Shown here in pieces: positions 26,462 through 38,533 of a stretch of 64,000 bases of DNA. Within the stretch, counting starts at the first letter, position 1. The number at the start of each line of letters is the position of its first letter. Position numbers and translations under genes: made by a program. Origin of the DNA: Tetrahymena thermophila SB210 (Eukaryota > Ciliophora > Oligohymenophorea > Hymenostomatida > Tetrahymenidae); assembly GCF_000189635.1 (NCBI RefSeq), contig NW_002476422.1, positions 186,001 through 250,000 on the forward strand, given 5' to 3'. The notes below the pieces were generated by a model that made no database searches, had not been told where the DNA came from, and saw only the letters and a list, made by a program, of their open reading frames with translations.

Positions 26462-27961
26462 TGAATGTAGAATTAAAACTACTATTTTCTGACTATTTGT
26501 GACGAAGAAGCTATAATTTTAATACTAATATAATAAAAATAACAAAAAGAAACCATTAATAAATACTAACTAGATTAACAGAAAAATAAACCTTGATTAA
26601 TTATTCAATTTATAAATATAAAACTATAAAAAAATAAATATTATATATTATATTATTAAGTAATTTATTTGTCTATATAATTCACTATGTAAATTGTCAA
26701 TTTTAACCCTAAATTGATTGAATTTCTTCTTTGTACCTTTTTAAATCAAAAATAATATTTTTTTATTAAAAATTGAGTAATTTGTAGTTTTAAATTTAGA
26801 GTTTTCTGATTATTTTTTACTGATACTTTTGATTTACTCCTTTTCTCTATATATTTTAGTAACAAAATATAATCTTAATTAATGAATTAGAAGTTGAAAA
26901 TTTATAAATATAATTTTTCTTATTATTATCAAAAAAATATTTTAACAGCTTTACTTTGAAAGTAATGATTTTGCATATATTATATTTGATTCTTACTATT
27001 AATCATAACATGAAATTTAGAATCTATTTAATAAAAATTTACTTGTTAAATTTATATATAATAAATTTAGAATTAATTTTTACGTGAAACTAGATTTTTA
27101 TGTGTAAGCATTATTAATAATTTTATTCTAGAAATGTTCTGCTAATTTTAAATTTTCATACTATTTTTAAATTTAAAAAAAAAAAATTAAATAAAATTAT
27201 TATTTAATGCAGATGAGTAATTAAAATTTTTAATATTATATTTGATATTTTACATTAAATATTGTTTCACTATTACAAATAAATTAAGCAAGTGTTTGCA
27301 AATTATTAATTAATCTAAAAAATATTTTTTTCAATATTTATTCTTGTTAAATTATTTTATTTTTACAATTTTGCAACAAAAATAATTTTAATCAACTAGA
27401 AATATAATAATATAATTTTTTTTAGTTTCAAAAGAAATAAAAATTTTTTTTGAGTCATCAATAGATTGTAATTAAGTTTCTATTAAAAACATTTTTTGCA
27501 ACATCAAATTATAACAATTTTTAAAATATCTTTCAAAAGAATGTATTTTAAACAAACCATAAGAATCTGATTAATTTAAATTCAAAATGTAGCTGAAAAA
27601 AAAGCTTTAATTTTATTAATTCTGACATAAATTTAAAATGTCGGCCATTAAAATTGGAAACATAAAAAATAATTTATTTTAAATTTTAAAACAGGTATTA
27701 AAAAACAGGTGAAAATGTTGTTAGAAAATTTTTCATAGGAGTCAATGTTAAAAATAAAATAACATTTAATTTAAAAATAAAATCACATTTAATCTATTTT
27801 GACTATTAATCAAAGAACATTAAAAGTAAAAAGTTTATTTTAGGCAATAATTTGAACAGCAAATTAACTAATTAAAAAATACATAAAAAAACAAAAAATA
27901 AATTCTAACAAAAACAACCATTTTAAGTCCTTTCTTTCTTTAAATATAAAAAAAGAGAATA
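26462..27961. other. Intergenic region A2-A3
   Basis: AT-rich 1.5 kb collinear with 44912-46395. No gene-like frame, repeat family or structured RNA recognised. Confidence 0.55.
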
Positions 27962-29806
27962 ATGAGAAATTCTTCAAACTAAAATAGATAAAAATAAAAA
28001 ATGAATAATTACTTAGATAGTTCAAACAATAGGTTAAAGTGTAAGACGGATAATGATAAAACAGCTATATCAGCTTCTTAGTCTCCAACTCCTTCTATGA
28101 TATATAAATCAAATCAATCTAATCCTACAAAGAGGCCATCTAACTCCCAACAAACATAAAAAGTAGAGTAAAAGCAACCTTAAAATTAATAGAAATAAAT
28201 TCAGCAATAAAATTAGCCAAATTAAAAATAATAAAACTAAAATAACCCCTCTCCTTAGAAGCGTAGAGCGAGACCTGAATGGAAAATTTCTTGCTATCGA
28301 AAAATTATTCAAAAATGGTAAGCTGTTATGAATAGAAGAATATATTCATTTTCTTGCTTTGCTTTACAAGTTGGAGATGTCATTATTTTTTCTTTAACAG
28401 CAGCCTACATAGTGTTTAGCTTTTTCGAAGAAATAGATACATAATCTTCAGGCAATGTTGCTTAAATGATGCTAAGTAATTTAAATTTACACTTATTTTT
28501 CAAAGGTTTTTTTGAATTGATAATTTAAAAGAACGAATGAGATAAATTTAAATAAAAATTTATATTTAATTAGCACTAACAATTATATTTGGATGTAGAA
28601 ACGGTTTATTAAGCTTTATTTTTAGCTTAAGCTTAGAAAGAGCACTTTTATGGCATTAAATGTTTGCTTGGGGAACTTTAGCTCTTTCGATAAATCATTG
28701 GATGCATTCAAAAGAAATCATGAGCGGTTATTTAGCAATTGCACCTATTTTTGGATTAGTTGCATTCTCAATACAACCCATTAGAAGATACTTATGGGAG
28801 TTTTTTATGAGAATGCATTGGATATTAATTATAGTCTTAGTTGTTGGTTGTATCTTACATAGAGTTACCTTAGGGGTAATAGCATGTGGATATTTCTTCT
28901 TAGATATATGCTTTAGGTATTTAAATTGATTTAAACTTTTTACTTTAAAAATATAATTGCATTTTATGAATTAGAATATACAATGTTTGTAAGTATCGGG
29001 AAATGTCTAGATACATGACTTTAGAAAGAGTAGGTAATAATATAACAAGATTAAGTATGACCAATGAAGATTGTTATTTTAAAGGAGGATAGTATTTTTT
29101 CATCATGATTCCTCATCTTAGTTATTTCTAATGGCATCCATTTTCCGTTTTTAGTGCATCATATGAAGAGGAGATGGTATTCTATGTAAAAAGCCTTGGA
29201 AATTGGACAGGCGATTTATATGATATCGCTGGAAAACCAGGATAACCTACCAGCTATAGGGCGTATATAGATGGTCCATACGGATCTCATTCAATTAGCA
29301 TTGAAGGTGATAAATATTAAAATTTCTTAATGATAAGTGGAGGAATTGGAGTAACTCCCATCATAAGTACAGCGAAAGAATTATTAGCAGAAATAGATTA
29401 TGGTAGACCAGTGAAGAATTTACATTTTATTTGGACTGGCAGAGATTCCGCATTAGTTGAAGGAGTTTTCGAGCCTGGAGACCTAAAGTCTCTATTACAT
29501 CAAGAAGAAGCAAATATATTGCAGACTTTTTATCATTATTCAGCTGAAGGAGATAAAAGAATTACTGATATTGAAAAGCAAGCTTAAAAGAATAAATAAT
29601 AAATAGTAGAACTTACAAAAGGAAGACCTAATTTTGATAAATATTTTGATAACGCATATAGATGTTGTTTAAAATCTGGGCATTCCTTAGTAGCTGTACT
29701 TGTTTGTGGTCCTTAAGAATTAATTGATTTAGTTGAAATATAGGCAATGAAATATTCAACAGATGGAATAAGGTTCGATGTACATCAAGAGGTGTTTAAT
29801 TTTTGA
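27962..29806 (+). CDS. Ferric-reductase-like transmembrane flavocytochrome, gene A3 (poly-Gln N-terminus)
   Basis: Exons 27962-28475, 28574-28916 and 28975-29806; 562 aa. The start is the first in-frame ATG (ATG-AGA), conserved in B3; a second ATG 13 codons later is possible. The N-terminus is the longest of the set and contains a Gln-rich stretch at about residues 65-95. Haem pairs H199/H213 and H253/H267 both have spacing 14. HPFS starts at 340, GGIGVTP at 408, CGP at 530; the protein ends VFNF. Arg replaces Gly directly after the fourth haem His, unlike B3. Several other residues deviate from B3 (for example NAYRCCLKSG against NAYKSCSKSG). Electron transfer across a membrane from NAD(P)H is inferred from the motifs. 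Confidence 0.9.
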
Positions 29807-29917
29807 AAACTTGTATTTTTTTTATATAACCCTAAATTATTTAAATAAATTGTAAAACTTTATATTTTATGTCTTTAACTTTGTTTCATTGCTGATTAAT
29901 TAAGCAAAATATTTAAT

Positions 29918-30358
29918 ATGAAAGAAACAAGTTCATTTTTCAATGATTTTCATAAAAAAATTGCATTTTATACAAAATTAAGAGAACAAACAAAGCAAGA
30001 GCTTATTTTTTATCAATTTGCAACTACAGCTTAGAGAGATTTTTATGTAAATGAATTTTGGTGTACAAAAAAATTAAAATGGAATTTTTTGAGAAATACA
30101 ATTATGTAAATTTAAATGATTAAAAAAGTAATAAAAATAAAGCCAATTTGCGATTTTAAAATTGATTAGTCTCTGTTTTTTTAATTGTGGATAAAAAACA
30201 AGTAATTTGTTTAAAAATAATGTAAAAGGAATTTAGTTTTTCAGATAGAAAAATTAAAGTTTGTTTTTGAAAAGGAAATAAAGACTTTCTTATAATTAAT
30301 TTATCCAAAATTAAATTAAGTTTAGTAATTGTAGATCTTTGAAGGTAAAAATGAGTGA
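29918..30358 (+). other. Possible small open frame upstream of gene A4
   Basis: Under the ciliate code there is an open frame of 146 codons from ATG 29918 to TGA 30358, overlapping the A4 start by 8 nt in another frame. The product would be Lys/Phe-rich with no motif I recognise. The same region in unit B (about 48357-48802) keeps the frame, differing by substitutions and a 6-nt insertion, but its first codon is ACG. With only one stop codon in AT-rich DNA such frames arise by chance, so coding is doubtful. The rest of 29807-30350 shows nothing. Confidence 0.22.
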
Positions 30359-32127
30359 TGATTCTTTAACTATTGAGCTAAAAAGCCATTTAAATTTTAG
30401 AGATAATCAAAAATAGGAGAGTTAGCATGATAAATGCAATGCTGTTAAGAGGAATGCAGGGAATATATATATTGAAGATTTAAAATTAAGTTTTGAATAT
30501 TGGCATAAAAACTATTTAATAAGATTCATAGAGATTTGGCAGTCGATTTTCAATAGAAGGATATTGAATTTCTATAAATTTACAATACAAGTAGGAGATA
30601 TTTTATTTTTTATCTCAATAGTAGGATATTTGGTTTTGTCATGTCTTTTTTGTAGGAAAGAAAAAAACTCAGGTGAATAAACTCAATTTATGTTAGGTAA
30701 TTAAAAATATTTAATCAAAAAGAAATAGAATCATAAATATAAATAAAAAAATATTTAATTTAAGAATTCATTTAATTTTCAGGATTTTGGTATTTTGTAT
30801 TTTTTATTTCCATCAACTCTTAGTAGAATTAATTACCTTTTTTTAAAGGTATTGATTAATTATTTTTGATATTTAATAAAGGAATAACTATTGTCTTTGG
30901 GTGCAGAAATGGATTAATAAGCTATATTTTTGGATTAAGTTTTGAACGAGCTATTTTCTGGCATAAATTTATGGCTTGGGTCACTTTAGGGCTCTCTGCT
31001 AACCATTGGTACCATGCTAGAGGAATAGTGAGTGGTTATATGATTGGTGGAGTATTAACTACTTTTGTGATCTTTTCGATAGAGCCAATAAGAAGGAAAT
31101 TTTGGGAGTTTTTTATGAAGCTACATTGGTTGCTAATTTGTTGTATGCTTGTTAGTTGCATCATTCATGAAGTTGGGGCTGGAATTTTAACTATAGGATA
31201 CTTTGCTCTTGATGTTATATGCAGGTAAACCTGATTTTTCTTATCAAATATAAATGAATGATTTTAATTTTTTAACATACAAATTTTAATTATATAAATT
31301 TTATGAAATAGAATTTATACAATAAAGAAATATAGCTATTTATCTGCAAGTATTGAAATAGAGAGAGTTGGAGATAGTGTTGTAAAGATATCTATGCATC
31401 GTTAAAATATTACTTTTAAAGGAGGTTAGTATTTTTTTATTATGATTCCAAAGATGAGCTCTTTTTGTGGCATCCTTTTTCAGCATTTAGTGCTCCCCAT
31501 GAAGAATAGCTTGTATTTTATGTAAAATAGTCTGGAGATTGGACTGAAGCCCTTTTCTAATTAGCTGGAAAATAGGGTAAGCCTGTTAATGTTAGAGGTT
31601 ATATTGATGGCCCTTATGGATCATACTCCATTAGTTTAGATAGAGATAAGTATTAACATTTTTTATGCATTAGTGGAGGTATTGGAATAACTCCAATTTT
31701 TAGTCTTGTTAAATAATTGAATTTTTAAGTGCGTGAAGGAAGATTAGTTTAAAATATTCATTTTATCTGGGTAGGAAGGGATAAATCTGTAATTGAAAAC
31801 ATTTTAGATCAAACATAACTCAAGTAGCTTGAAGTCGAAGATAATAAAATCACATTAAGAAGCTACTTGCATTTCACGAACAGTAAAGTATCAAATGTGA
31901 TTAAATAAAAATAAAACTAAGGAAATATCAAGTACATCCTGGGAAGACCTGATTTTTCTGCATATTTTGAAAACATGCATAAAATTGCTAAATAAAATTA
32001 AACCAATCTTGTTGCAGTTTTGGTTTGCGGTCCTTAATCATTAATTTTTGAAGTTGAAAATCATGCATCAAAAAACTCAAAAGATGGGATTAGATTTGAC
32101 ATACACCAAGAAGTGTTTGAATTGTGA
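30351..32127 (+). pseudogene. Ferric-reductase-like gene A4, frameshifted in exon 3
   Basis: Exons 30351-30696, 30882-31224 and 31312-32127. It is the short, divergent paralogue; its intact partner is B4 (501 aa). Haem pairs H143/H157 and H197/H211 are present. Exon 3 is 816 bp where B4 has 817. Near 31461, B4 reads gagctacttttagtgg and this copy gagctctttttgtgg: one base is lost and one substituted. The frame then leaves the FAD site just before HPFS and stops at TGA 31718-31720. The original frame is otherwise open to TGA 32125-32127, so the lesion is recent, or a sequencing or assembly error. As read, the product would keep the membrane and haem part but lose the FAD and nucleotide domains. 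Confidence 0.85.
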
Positions 32128-33798
32128 ATAGACATTAAGAAAGACATAATGTCAATCAAATCTAATATAAATTAATTTTTTTTTCATACAATTAATGCTC
32201 AACATTTAATGAGAAATTTTATTTTTTTCAATTTTACCTTTTCAATTGAATAAAACTAGACATTCTTTATTTAAGAAATCTATTTCTCGCAAAATTTGAA
32301 TGATAATCTCAATAAATTCAAAATATTACTTATTTCTTCAGCAGTAGCTATAAACTTAGTTAAATAAAACACACATACATAAATTTGATAAAAAGTGATT
32401 AAATAAGTAAGAGTCTCTTGTTGATTTTTCATCTTTTCTCTTTAAAAAAGTTGTGTATTAAATAATTTGTTTTATGACTATTAAGAAGGAAAATTTAAAT
32501 AACAAATTGCTCCTTACATTCAGAAAAGTTAGTACTAACTATTTTTATTAATTGTCAAATATTTCCTATATTTTTTTTATAAATATCTTAATATGTTTAT
32601 ATTTGCTTATTTTGGTAGTTCACATAAGCATCAAAATATTTAATAAGTTTAGAAAAAATAATATAAGATTTATAGTCATATTTTTTGAATAATCGCATAT
32701 TTTAAGAAAACTTTTACATAATAAGTCTTAAGCACTGTTGTTTACTAACAAAACGTTTAAATTTTAAAAATTATTGATAAAATCTATTTATTATTTTAAA
32801 AAGAACCTGAAATTAAATGAAATCATAGTAATTAAATATAATCCAATTTCTAGAAAAATTCTATCATAATGATTTAATTTCAATAAAATTACAAAAAATT
32901 TATTATTTAACTTTGTGAATTTTTTTAATCAAAGAAACTTTATAATTTGATAAAAAATTTTATTTTAAGCACCAAATTTAATTGATTAATAACTTCTTAA
33001 AATTATCTCAATAGTAGACAAAATCAATTCAAATAATTAAACAACTAACTAACTAACTACTTTAATACATTAAAAACATATTTACTTAAATAAAATAATC
33101 ATAGTATGTAAATGTTTAGATTACTATCATAAAACTCATTTTAATTTTAAGGATATTTCTAAATTTAATAGTATCCTTATTATGTGATGCAAAATTCAAT
33201 CTTTATTCATATCTCTTATAACATTATCATATAAAAATACTTAGTTTTAAAAACATAATTAATAAAAGATCTTAAGTATTTCAGAATTTGTTTTATCTTT
33301 TATTATTTATAAAATACTTTTTAAATTTAGCTTTAATGGTTTTTTAGCATTCTTAAAAATTCAAATTCTTTAAGATAAACATATACGAAGTAGAGAAATA
33401 GTTTGTTAGAATGTTATCTTATAGTAGCATTGAGCAAAAAGAAATATTTTTTTTAATAAATAATTTAATAAAGATAATATATGTTTGTTATTTATTTTCA
33501 AGCAATATACCCAAATAAAAAAATTTAAAAATATATTAGCCATAGTTTGATTGCTACAGTAAAATTTGTTTATTTTTAAGGCTATTTATTTAAATTATGT
33601 TTAAAATGTTTATTTATTTGCTACCACATATTTTTATATGTTGCTTGAATCTTGTTCAATTTATTCTTTGTAATTAAAAAAGTCTTTGTTTGTTATTTTA
33701 TTGAAAATAATTTATCTATACTATTTCAAATATTAAAACCGAGATCACTTTAGCTAATTCATACAAATATTAATTTTTAAAACAATTAACATAATATT
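32128..33798. other. Intergenic region A4-A5
   Basis: AT-rich 1.7 kb collinear with 50584-52347. The B copy has about 85 extra bases just upstream of gene 5. A short CAACTAACTAACTAACTA run lies near 33040. No gene recognised. Confidence 0.55.
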
Positions 33799-33852
33799 TT
33801 GAGTATTCCTTAGAAAATTTATCCAGATTCTCATTCATAACAAAGCTCAAGA

Positions 33853-35739
33853 ATGATAAATTTTGATTCACCTGTACAAAAAAGAGAAGATTGTCCATAG
33901 ATGTAATTAGATGAGTTACAAACATTAGATAATACCTCAAATATTGATAAAAACTCTCAAAATTTCGATTAGTAATCCAAAAAAAAGACACATATTAGCT
34001 AATTTAAGTAACAACAAAATAAAGATTAGACTTCTAATAAAGATGATAGTTAATAGAGTATTCTAAATCCTGCAAAAAAAGTGCCACTAAATCAGCCTCT
34101 ATGGAAAACATAATGGCAACATAAATTTATTTAATTCTGGTAAACCCTTTTCAACAGGAGAATAATTTCTTTTTCTTGCTTTGCATTGTAAGTTGGAGAT
34201 GTCGTGATTTTCTCTCTAATATCTGCATTATTAGCGATTGTTTGTGTTGACATGACAGATACTGCTTCTTCAGGAGATATGGCTTCTATTGTAATGGGTA
34301 ATTTTTTACTTTGATAATTAATTATCGATTAATTTTAATTGAAATTTGCTTAAATGTGAATATCATCAAAATAATTAAATTTTACTTCCATTTAATACCT
34401 TAAATGTTAGAATAATATATAGAGATAACCAATTATTTTAAAAAAATTAATTTGATTATTTTATAAATTTAAATCACAGCTGCAACAGTAATTTTTGGAT
34501 GCAGAAATGGTTTATTAAGCTACCTATTTGGGCTGAGTTTAGAGAAAGCTGTTCTCTGGCATTAATTCCATGCTTGGATAACGCTTGGAATGTCCTTTAA
34601 TCATTGGTTTAATTCGGATTCACTATTTAGTGGATATTTAGTAGAATTTCCTCTTATTGGATTACTCGCATTTTCAATCAAACCAGTTAGGAGATATTTA
34701 TGGGAGTTTTTCATGAAAATGCATTGGCTCCTCATTATAGCTCTAACAGTTGGGTGTGTGGCTCATAGCGTTACTTTTACATTATTTGGACTTGGATATT
34801 TTGTTCTAGATTTAGGTTATAGGTAACTAATATAAAGATTTTTGTCATTTTGTTTATCAAACTATTTACTTAATTTATTATTTATAATTATTTTTTATTA
34901 ATTGAAGACTTTATACAGTTTGTAAACATATAAATATGTCACAACACATGAATCTAGAAAAAGTGGGATCAAATATCACAAAAATTACTTTGAAAAAAGA
35001 AAATTCAAATTATAAAGGTGGCTAATATTTCTTTTTAATGATTCCCAAGATAAGTTATTTCTAATGGCATCCTTTCTCAGTTTTTAGTGCTTCCTATGAA
35101 GAATATATAGTTATTTATGTTAAAAGTCTTGGAGATTGGACAAGCGAACTTTATAGGATAGCTGGAGACTAAGGAAAGCCTACTGTAATTAAAGGATATG
35201 TTGATGGCCCTTATGGATATCATTCAATCAGCATTGAAGGAGACAAATACAAAAATTTTCTATGTATAAGTGGTGGAATAGGTGTTACACCTATTATTAG
35301 CACAGCTAAAGAAATCCTTCATTAAATGGATTAAGGAAGACCTATCAGTAATCTTCATTTTATTTGGACAGGCAGAGACTCTGCTATTGTTTAAAGTGTG
35401 ATCAAGCCAGGGGAATTAAAAAATTTATTAAACCAAGATGATAGCAATATCTTAAAAACGTTCTATCACTATTCAGATAAGGGCGATAAAAAAATAGATC
35501 AATTATAGAGTGAAGTATAAAATTGCTAAGAAAAAATGGTTGAACTGGATAAAGGAAGACCAGACTTTAACAAATATTTTGAAGTGGCCTTTTAAGCAGC
35601 AAAATAGAGTGGTCATAAGTTAGTCGGAGTGCTCACATGTGGTCCTTAATAGTTAATTGATACAGTAGAGATTAATTCTATGAAATGGTCGAAAGAAGGA
35701 ATTAGGTTTGATTGCCATTAAGAAGTTTTTAATTTCTGA
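33853..35739 (+). CDS. Ferric-reductase-like transmembrane flavocytochrome, gene A5
   Basis: Exons 33853-34297, 34480-34822 and 34908-35739; 539 aa. Haem pairs H176/H190 and H230/H244 both have spacing 14. HPFS is at 317, GGIGVTP at 385 and CGP at 507; the protein ends VFNF. The His that follows the first pair in genes 1-4 (NHWFH or similar) is Asn here (NHWFN), so that extra His is not needed for haem. An additional His sits one residue after QF in helix 3 (WHQFHAW) where B5 has Leu. The open frame continues 18 codons upstream to TTG-AGT at 33799; a second ATG lies at 33901. Role as for A1. Confidence 0.88.
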
Positions 35740-38479
35740 AAGAAAAGTTTTTATCTAACTACTAAAAATATAAAATAATTTTGAATAATTTAACTTAACT
35801 TAAATTACACAAATTCCTTTAATAAATTAGGATTATTAATAAAAATAACATAAACTAATTATTTAGAATTTAAATTATTAATTGAAAAAAGGAATATTTC
35901 ATTTTAAGATGATAAAAAGAATAATTAATTAATGTATTTTGTATGACTTAATTTATCTTAATGTCAATAAAATTGTAATCTAATAAATTTATATTATTTT
36001 ATTTATTAAATAGAATCTTAATTTTACCTATTATTTTTTATAGAATAACTTATTTTGTTTTATATTATTTAGTTAATTTATCTCTAATACTTGTAATATA
36101 AATTATCCTAATTTTATGAAAAATTATTAATTCTATTACATACTGTAACAAAATTTGGTCAAAATATATTTAAACAACACTTTCACCTATTCATTCAAAG
36201 CGACACCTAATCTTAATATCTTCAAAAGGTACTGCTTTTTAGTTAATTTAAATGGCACCTATTTTTACCATTTTTAAACAACACCTGAAATTTTGTCATC
36301 AAAAATTTTAAAACATTTAAATCTTATTCATATTAATAAATTTTATAATTTATACAATGGTTTTTTACCTATCAAATAGTATATTTTTAATTTTAATTTT
36401 AAAGAATTGAATAAAATAGTAAATTAATTTTTGTTGAAAATTGATAATAATAAAAATCATGTATAAATATTATTTTTGACATGAAACAATATTTAAAAAG
36501 TAAATATACAATGTGTTTATGTGTTCAAAATATTCTCCATAATAATTTATACAAAGCTAAATTCTTTGTGTCTATTTCCTCTTTTTAGTTAAATAATCAA
36601 ATAATCCTGATTTATTATCTAGAATATCAAATTTATTTTTTATATGGCTAAATGATCAAAAGTCTACTGGAACCAAATCAGGAGAGTAGGGAGGCTATGG
36701 CATAAAAACAAAGCCATTATCTAGAATATATGATTTAACTTTTTAGTTCGAAAATTTTCATGATAACCTCTATATACCTGTTTAATGTCTCTGATTTTTT
36801 AATTCATTTATTGTATTACGCTCTAAGCAATCTTTTAAATAAGATTAATACTTTAAAGTTTTAACGTTTTTAACCTAAGTAATAATAATCCATATTGTTA
36901 GTTGAAAAAGATACAATATATCATCTTCTTTTAATCCTTTAATATTTAAGTTTGGATGTTAATCTTTTATTACCACAAAAAGTTTGAGCCTGTATTTTGA
37001 ATTTATCTCCAAAAAAACCAGCTTTAATTTAGAGCAATAACGTTCCTCAGCTTCCATTTACCTTAAATCTTTTCAACAGATTTTAATAGCCTTTATTGCT
37101 TATCAAATTCTGTTAAATTATCTGAAAATCTATTAGATACTCTGCTCAAAACTAAATGCTCAGTCAATATTCTTTGCAATGTAGATAAAACAAACTCATT
37201 AGAATATCCTAAATAGAATAAAATAGATTTTCTAAGATCATTTAATCATTTTGAAAAAATTTGCTTGGGTTGAGTCTGCTATTGATCTACCAATAAAATA
37301 GGAATCTTCCAGGATATCTATCTCTACCTTTTGCAAAAAATCTCATCAATTTTTTAATAAGAGAAATCTTCATCTCCCATAGCTTCAATAAATTAATTTT
37401 AATTAATTTAACATATTAGTAACATTTACACTTTAATAACTATCTTATTTTTATATAAAATCTTTTATATTTTTGTTTTGAATTTTCTATAAAATTTATG
37501 AATGATTTTTTTTAATTTATTGATATCTTAAATTATTATTTTAATATATTATAGACAACAACTTTTATTAATTTAATAAAATATCAATTAAAAACAAAAT
37601 ATGCAATTATTAATGAGAGTGAAAAAATTATTCTTTTTTTTTAGTTTAAATATTAGAAAAATTTTATGTAAATTTGTTTGTTTATGATAAAAAAATAACA
37701 ATCAACAAAGAAATTTATCAAATATTTCATCATGGTTGTTAACATCTAAATAATATAAATTATATATTAATAATTTATTACTCTAAAATAAAAAACAATA
37801 ATATTTTTATATTTATTTTTTCTGGTAAATTTAATAACGGAAGATGTTTAATTCCTAATAAATGAAGTAGGATTAATTAAATAGAACATTTCTAATTATT
37901 TATAATGCAAATTAATGATATTCTTAAGCTAATTATCAAAAAAATTAAAAAATTAAAAAGAAAACTTTTAAATCACTTATAATACATATTTTAGCTTTTC
38001 TTTGCAGTTAACCACCAAAGAATAGGAAAAAAAATCATTTACTTTTTTATAAAAAAATAAAACAATCTACCTAAACTCAAAAGTTTTTTTTTGATTCTTA
38101 ATAAAATTTTTTTGTTTGACTGTTATGTTAAACTAATTTTCTTATTGATTCCTAGTAATCTATAAAAAAATAAATAATTTATACCTCGTTTCTTTTTTGT
38201 AATTAAAGAATAAAATATGATTCAGGTAAATTATTAATTGTTTTATATAATTAGAGCTGGCTTTTGATGATTAAATCTATTTAAATTTTAAAATTCAAAA
38301 AATTTAATATGATTTAAAAACTAATCAGTAAGTAAGTAAAACATAAATGACAAAAAAGAAAATTCAGGTAAGATAAGTTAATGCTTTTAAATCAAAGTTG
38401 AATAACTCAGTTAAAATATAAATAAATAAAAATCAATTACAAAATTAAAAAGTAAAAAGAATTTCTTTTTGCAAAAAAA
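35740..38479. other. Intergenic region spanning the A/B duplication junction
   Basis: Up to 36295 this is the tail of unit A; from 36296 it is the head of unit B, beginning inside the transposon relic. Apart from the relic I see no gene. A run of short TAACACCT-like words at about 36170-36290 (gacacctaatc, ggcacctattt, aacacctgaaa) is repeated at 54730-54850. Confidence 0.6.
36296..37420 (-). mobile_element. Tc1/mariner-like transposon relic at the head of unit B
   Basis: Duplicate of the relic at 18110-19260, truncated by the duplication junction at its left edge. Minus-strand PPYSPDLVPVDF is readable around 36700-36655. The upstream catalytic region is more decayed than in unit A. An in-frame TGA follows VDF in all three copies. 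No coding capacity. Confidence 0.68.
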
Positions 38480-38533
38480 CTGAGTTCACCATTTGCTATT
38501 CATCCTATTTCTCCTGAGCATAAAATTATAGGA

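Larger units (their letters stand above)
18136..36295. repeat. Direct tandem duplication, unit A (18.16 kb)
   Basis: Collinear with 36296-54852: the offset is 18173 at reductase gene 1 and about 18550 at gene 5, the difference being intergenic indels. The junction is sharp: ...cctgaaattttg|tcatc at 36295/36296 matches the start tcatc at 18136 and the end cctgaaattttg at about 54852. The unit holds the left part of the transposon relic, five reductase genes and their spacers. Coding parts differ by a few percent; spacers have many small indels and one replaced patch. Confidence 0.93.
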
